From: Sphingomonas naasensis
GTDB lineage: Bacteria; Pseudomonadota; Alphaproteobacteria; Sphingomonadales; Sphingomonadaceae
Direction: 5' to 3'
Assembly (NCBI RefSeq): GCF_004792695.1
Contig: NZ_SRXU01000004.1
Span: forward strand, 248,001-312,000
Length of the DNA: 64,000 nt
The notes beneath the pieces are model-generated. The model was not told where the DNA came from and did no database searches. It was given only the letters and a program-made list of their open reading frames with translations. The first letter of the stretch is position 1; each line of letters starts with the position of its first letter. Below, piece after piece: positions 61,222-64,000 of the stretch. Both the position numbers and the translations under genes were made by a program.

Positions 61222-61983
61222 TCAGATCCCGGTGAGTCCCGCTGCGGCGAGGCTCGCCTGCGCGACGCGATACGCCTTGGGCTCGGCGATGTTGAGCCGA
61301 CGGCGCACCGATTCGAGCGGCTCGGCGAGCAGCGCCTCGTAATCCTCGCCGTGCAGCCAGCCGGCCTTCTTGCCGTTGCGATAGCCCTCGCGCACCGCGC
61401 GGATGAAATCGAGCTTGCCGGTGATGCGGATGCTCTTGAGCGCCGCGCCGGCCGCGATGAACGCCCAGCCGAGCCCGCCGGTCTGCGCATAGGAGAAGGC
61501 GACGAGGCACGCCTCGCCGAGATGCTCGTCGGCCTTGTAGCCGGTCAGCACGTGCCAGAGATCGTGGATGTCGCGTTCGCGGCGGCCCATCCACGCATAG
61601 GGATGCTCGATGTTGAACGCCTCGACGCCGATCGCGTTCATGCTGACTTGCTCGAGCCCCTTGGCCGAATAGCCGGTCGCGTCGAGAAAGGCGCGATAGG
61701 TGGCGCCGACGGTGCCTTCGGCGAAGCCGTCGATCCAGGTGCGGTCCGAGAGCCGCTCGGCGAGCTCGAGCCGGCGATAGGCGAGCTTGCCGCCGCCGGG
61801 CACGGTGAGCAGCTTGCGGTAATTTTTCTGGGTGACGTCGCCGTTGAGCGCGCGCATGATGCGGAACACCTGCTCGGTGTCGTCGCCGTTCGACAGCAGC
61901 CGGCGCAGCGCCAAGAGCGCGGTGCCCCATTCGCGCTTCATCGGGATGCCGGGATTGAACGGCTCTTGTGCCTGCGTCGCCAT
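61222..61983 (-). CDS. coq4: Coq4-family ubiquinone biosynthesis protein
   Basis: 253 residues. The zinc/metal-binding motif appears as RDIHDLWHVLTGYKADEHLGEA (near residues 137-158), a form of HDxxH...E with a spacer of 12 instead of the 11 of the human protein. GVEAFNIEHPYAWMGRRERD precedes it. Coq4 is now linked to C1 decarboxylation/hydroxylation in Q synthesis; in bacteria it is known mainly from alphaproteobacteria. Placement between dnaN and recF is unusual. Confidence 0.9.
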   Translation of the reverse strand: MATQAQEPFNPGIPMKREWGTALLALRRLLSNGDDTEQVFRIMRALNGDVTQKNYRKLLTVPGGGKLAYRRLELAERLSDRTWIDGFAEGTVGATYRAFLDATGYSAKGLEQVSMNAIGVEAFNIEHPYAWMGRRERDIHDLWHVLTGYKADEHLGEACLVAFSYAQTGGLGWAFIAAGAALKSIRITGKLDFIRAVREGYRNGKKAGWLHGEDYEALLAEPLESVRRRLNIAEPKAYRVAQASLAAAGLTGI

Positions 61984-62082
61984 AATCTGCCCTGATCAAA
62001 CTACTGACACTGATGTAAATAACAAAGCTTGCCGGAAAGTTCAATTCGGTCCAGCGTTGATTCCGCGAACAGGGAGAAACCG

Positions 62083-62424
62083 ATGCGCCGCATCACTTTC
62101 GCAACCCTTGCGGGCCTCTCGCTCGTCGGCTGTGGTCCGCAAACGCCGGAGCAGGCGCAGATTGCCAATATCCAGGATGCCGCGCGCAACGAAGCCGACT
62201 CGATCCGCTCGGCCGCCAGCAACGAGTCCGCGGCGATGCGCGCCGAGGCCGACACCATCGTCGGCCAGGCCGGGCTCGCCAATGCCTTCGACGCCGAACG
62301 GCTCAAGACCCGCGCCGAAGCCTTGCGCAAGGAAGCGCGGATCGTAGAGCGTCACGCCGATGCCCGGGTGCGCGCAGTCAATGATCGCGCCCGTGCCGAC
62401 GTCAGCGCGATCAAGGCGCAATAG
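62083..62424 (+). CDS. small coiled-coil lipoprotein of unknown function
   Basis: 113 residues. Lipobox LSLVGCGPQ (Cys17) and AGGGAGAAA upstream of the ATG. The rest is almost entirely helical, Ala/Arg/Glu-rich with repeating RAEA patterns (RAEADTIVGQA, KTRAEALRKEARIV), so it is likely a coiled coil. Function unknown; converges on a small minus-strand gene. Confidence 0.75.
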   Translation: MRRITFATLAGLSLVGCGPQTPEQAQIANIQDAARNEADSIRSAASNESAAMRAEADTIVGQAGLANAFDAERLKTRAEALRKEARIVERHADARVRAVNDRARADVSAIKAQ

Positions 62425-62429
62425 CGGGA

Positions 62430-62591
62430 TTACTGAAGCAGGCGCTTCCGAACCTCGGCGCGGCGCTGGAAGATCGACGCCATTTCGAGGTGCAGCGCAC
62501 GGTCGCGCGAATTGGCAGCGCACTCCGCCCGCTCGCGCTCTTCGCGTGCGCGGCGGTCGTTGAACGATACCAGGGCCTCAAGTCCGTGCAT
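62430..62591 (-). CDS. 53-residue small helical protein beside dnaN
   Basis: ATG at 62591, stop at 62430-62432, encoding MHGLEALVSFNDRRAREE and on to AEVRKRLLQ. Composition is helical and highly charged (Arg/Glu, AEC and ALHLEMASIFQRRAE). Too short for ordinary gene finders. It lies directly downstream of dnaN on the same strand, so it could be co-transcribed. Supported only by its protein-like composition and position. Confidence 0.45.
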   Translation of the reverse strand: MHGLEALVSFNDRRAREERERAECAANSRDRALHLEMASIFQRRAEVRKRLLQ

Positions 62592-62664
62592 GACAACGCT
62601 GTAACACGGCAGGTGGAAACAAAATCCTACGTATTGATGCGACTCGCGGAATTACGTGGATAAC

Positions 62665-62685
62665 TCGCGGCTCGGCTCGCCGCGA
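62665..62685 (-). terminator. hairpin directly after dnaN
   Basis: TCGCGGC (62665-62671) and GCCGCGA (62679-62685) form a perfect 7-bp stem with a 7-base loop, beginning just after the dnaN stop on the minus strand. No T-run. A TTATCCACG word (reverse strand, 62655-62663) lies beside it. Confidence 0.45.
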
Positions 62686-62686
62686 T

Positions 62687-63799
62687 TCACACCCGCATCG
62701 GCATCAGAACATAGAGCGCCGGCGCGCTGTCATTCTCGCGGATCAGCGTCGGCGCGGCGGCGTCGGCAAGGTGAACCTCGACGAGATCGCCTTCGATCTG
62801 GCCCAGAATGTCCATCAGATAGCGGCTGTTGAAGCCGATCTCGAACGGCATCGCGGCATAGTCGCCGGGCACCTCTTCGGCGGCGGCGCCGTTTTCGGGG
62901 CTGGTGACCGACAGGGTGATCTTGTCCCGGTCGAGCGCCATCTTGACCGCGCGGGTCTTCTCGGTGGCGATCGTCGAGACGCGGTCGACGCCCTGCATGA
63001 AGCTCTTCGGGTCGATCTTGAGGATCTTGTCGTTCGCGGTCGGGATGACGCGGCTGTAATCGGGGAAGGTGCCGTCGATCAGCTTCGAGGTCAGGATCGC
63101 TTGGCCGAGATCGAAGCGGATCTTCGAGCCCGACAGCGAAACGCCGACCGAACCGTCGACTTCGTCGAGCAGCTTGCGGAGCTCTGCGACGCACTTACGC
63201 GGCACGATCACGTCGGGCATGCCGTCGGCGCCGTCGGGGCGCGCCACGGTGACGCGGGCGAGGCGGTGGCCGTCGGTTGCCGCGGCCTTGAGCAGCGGGG
63301 TCGCCTCATCGGTGACGTGCAGGAAGATGCCGTTCAGATAATAGCGCGTCTCCTCGGTCGAGATCGCGAAGCGGGTCTTGTCGATGATCTGCTTGAGCGT
63401 CTCGGCGGGGAGCTCGAACGTGGTCGGCAGCTCGCCCTCGGCGATCATCGGGAAATCGTCGCGCGGCAGCGTTGCCAGCGTGAACTTGGCGCGGCCGGCA
63501 TTGACCGTGATCCGGCCCTCGGCGGCGGCGAGCTCGACCTGCGCGCCTTCGGGCAGCTTGCGCACGATGTCGAACAGCGTGTGCGCCGAGACGGTGATCG
63601 CGCCGGGCTGGTCGACCGCGGCGGGGATGGTCTCGTCGATCTGCAGATCGAGATCGGTCGCCATCAGCCGCATCGTCCCGCCGCTCTGCGCCTCGATCAG
63701 CACGTTGGAGAGGATCGGGATCGTGTTACGCCGCTCGACCACCGACTGGACGTGGCTGAGGCCCCTCAACAGAGTTGCGCGTTCGATCGTCGCCTTCAT
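62687..63799 (-). CDS. dnaN: DNA polymerase III beta subunit (sliding clamp)
   Basis: 370 residues: three clamp domains with RATLLRGLSHVQSVVERRNTIP at the N-terminus, the central strand RYYLNGIFLH, RLIDG-like KLIDGTFPDYSRVIP and the C-terminal LYVLMPMRV. Tethers Pol III to DNA and organises repair partners. ATG at 63799 and GTG at 63802 are adjacent; both are behind GGGGG. Isolated from recF-gyrB by coq4 and lipoprotein genes. Confidence 0.98.
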   Translation of the reverse strand: MKATIERATLLRGLSHVQSVVERRNTIPILSNVLIEAQSGGTMRLMATDLDLQIDETIPAAVDQPGAITVSAHTLFDIVRKLPEGAQVELAAAEGRITVNAGRAKFTLATLPRDDFPMIAEGELPTTFELPAETLKQIIDKTRFAISTEETRYYLNGIFLHVTDEATPLLKAAATDGHRLARVTVARPDGADGMPDVIVPRKCVAELRKLLDEVDGSVGVSLSGSKIRFDLGQAILTSKLIDGTFPDYSRVIPTANDKILKIDPKSFMQGVDRVSTIATEKTRAVKMALDRDKITLSVTSPENGAAAEEVPGDYAAMPFEIGFNSRYLMDILGQIEGDLVEVHLADAAAPTLIRENDSAPALYVLMPMRV

Positions 63800-63870
63800 C
63801 ACTCAAAACCCCCGGTGCCGCGCACGAATCCGGGCGCTGGCGAATTGGCTCGGTGTTAATCTCTAACGGC

Positions 63871-63900
63871 AAAAAGGGCCGGGGCAAGCGCCCCGACCCT
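63871..63900 (-). terminator. rho-independent terminator of the outer-membrane protein gene
   Basis: On the minus strand AGGGTCGGGGC, a GCTT loop and GCCCCGGCCCT, followed by TTTTTGCC, the best intrinsic terminator in the window. It ends the gene at 63931 and so isolates dnaN transcription. Confidence 0.85.
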
Positions 63901-63930
63901 CTCGTGCACAGCAAAATGCTGCGATTTGGC

Positions 63931-64000
63931 TCAGAAGCGGAAGCCCACGCCCGCCACGATCTGGTGCCGGTCGGTGTCGACCGAGAAGGTGTCGGTGGTG
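63931..64000 (-). CDS. outer-membrane beta-barrel protein, C-terminus only
   Basis: Only the last 22 residues before the stop are in the window: TTDTFSVDTDRHQIVAGVGF plus RF. Alternating polarity and a terminal Phe are the signature of a last outer-membrane strand. Family cannot be named. The gene begins beyond the right edge. Confidence 0.65.
   Translation of the reverse strand, partial: TTDTFSVDTDRHQIVAGVGFRF

Noticed and set aside
62655..62663. TTATCCACG on the minus strand beside dnaN, a one-mismatch DnaA box
   Set aside because: Only one site was seen, with no cluster or AT-rich unwinding region, so it does not support an origin here.

Overview
The window is GC-rich chromosomal DNA from an alphaproteobacterium, most likely Sphingomonas or a close sphingomonad. 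The evidence is the family make-up (MucR-type regulator, RNase E with an Arg/Asp-rich insertion, Coq4, many TonB-dependent receptors), dispersed REP-like palindromes, and paired palindromes made of CCTCCC-type arms in the gaps. The species call is inference; no 16S rRNA or tRNA gene was seen.

Layout: 1-9.3 kb holds a truncated SRPBCC gene, an acyl-CoA dehydrogenase, the tRNA t6A enzyme TsaC/Sua5 with a palindrome inside its reading frame, aquaporin Z, MsrA, GalE, a ZnuD-like TonB receptor with a PAP2 phosphatase, and MucR. 9.4-22.2 kb is mostly housekeeping: ThyA, a lone JAB (RadC-type) domain, a lipoprotein-like methyltransferase overlapping prfB, PBP1A, a cell-wall amidase, RNase E with a long structured leader, and a BepA-like protease overlapping a DsbA-family gene. 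22.3-35.8 kb holds a YadGH-like ABC exporter, acetyltransferase, CocE/NonD hydrolase, GlpX, homoserine dehydrogenase, a 2-oxoglutarate oxygenase, a Bcr/CflA exporter, an orphan ExbD, several small lipoproteins and a thioesterase.

35.9-41.4 kb has PEP carboxylase, an L,D-transpeptidase, an MpaB-family oxygenase and an unrecognised membrane protein. 41.8-47.6 kb is one giant gene for a 1936-residue protein: N-terminal RTX calcium-binding repeats, cadherin/VCBS-like domains including four 303-bp tandem repeats, a predicted beta-helix and a C-terminal HELGH metalloprotease-like segment. 47.8-51.6 kb is a PaoABC-type molybdenum aldehyde oxidoreductase operon. 51.9-55.8 kb is an iron-uptake operon (siderophore receptor, SEL1-repeat protein, PiuC-type dioxygenase) in which the middle gene appears to lack a normal start codon.

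55.9-64 kb carries gyrB, recF and dnaN on the minus strand, with coq4 and several small lipoprotein genes between recF and dnaN, then the end of an outer-membrane barrel gene. No phage, transposase, CRISPR array or obvious horizontally acquired island was found. The items most worth checking are the palindrome inside tsaC, the giant RTX protein, the paired-palindrome gap elements, the apparent CTG start, the rne leader and a 53-residue small gene beside dnaN.
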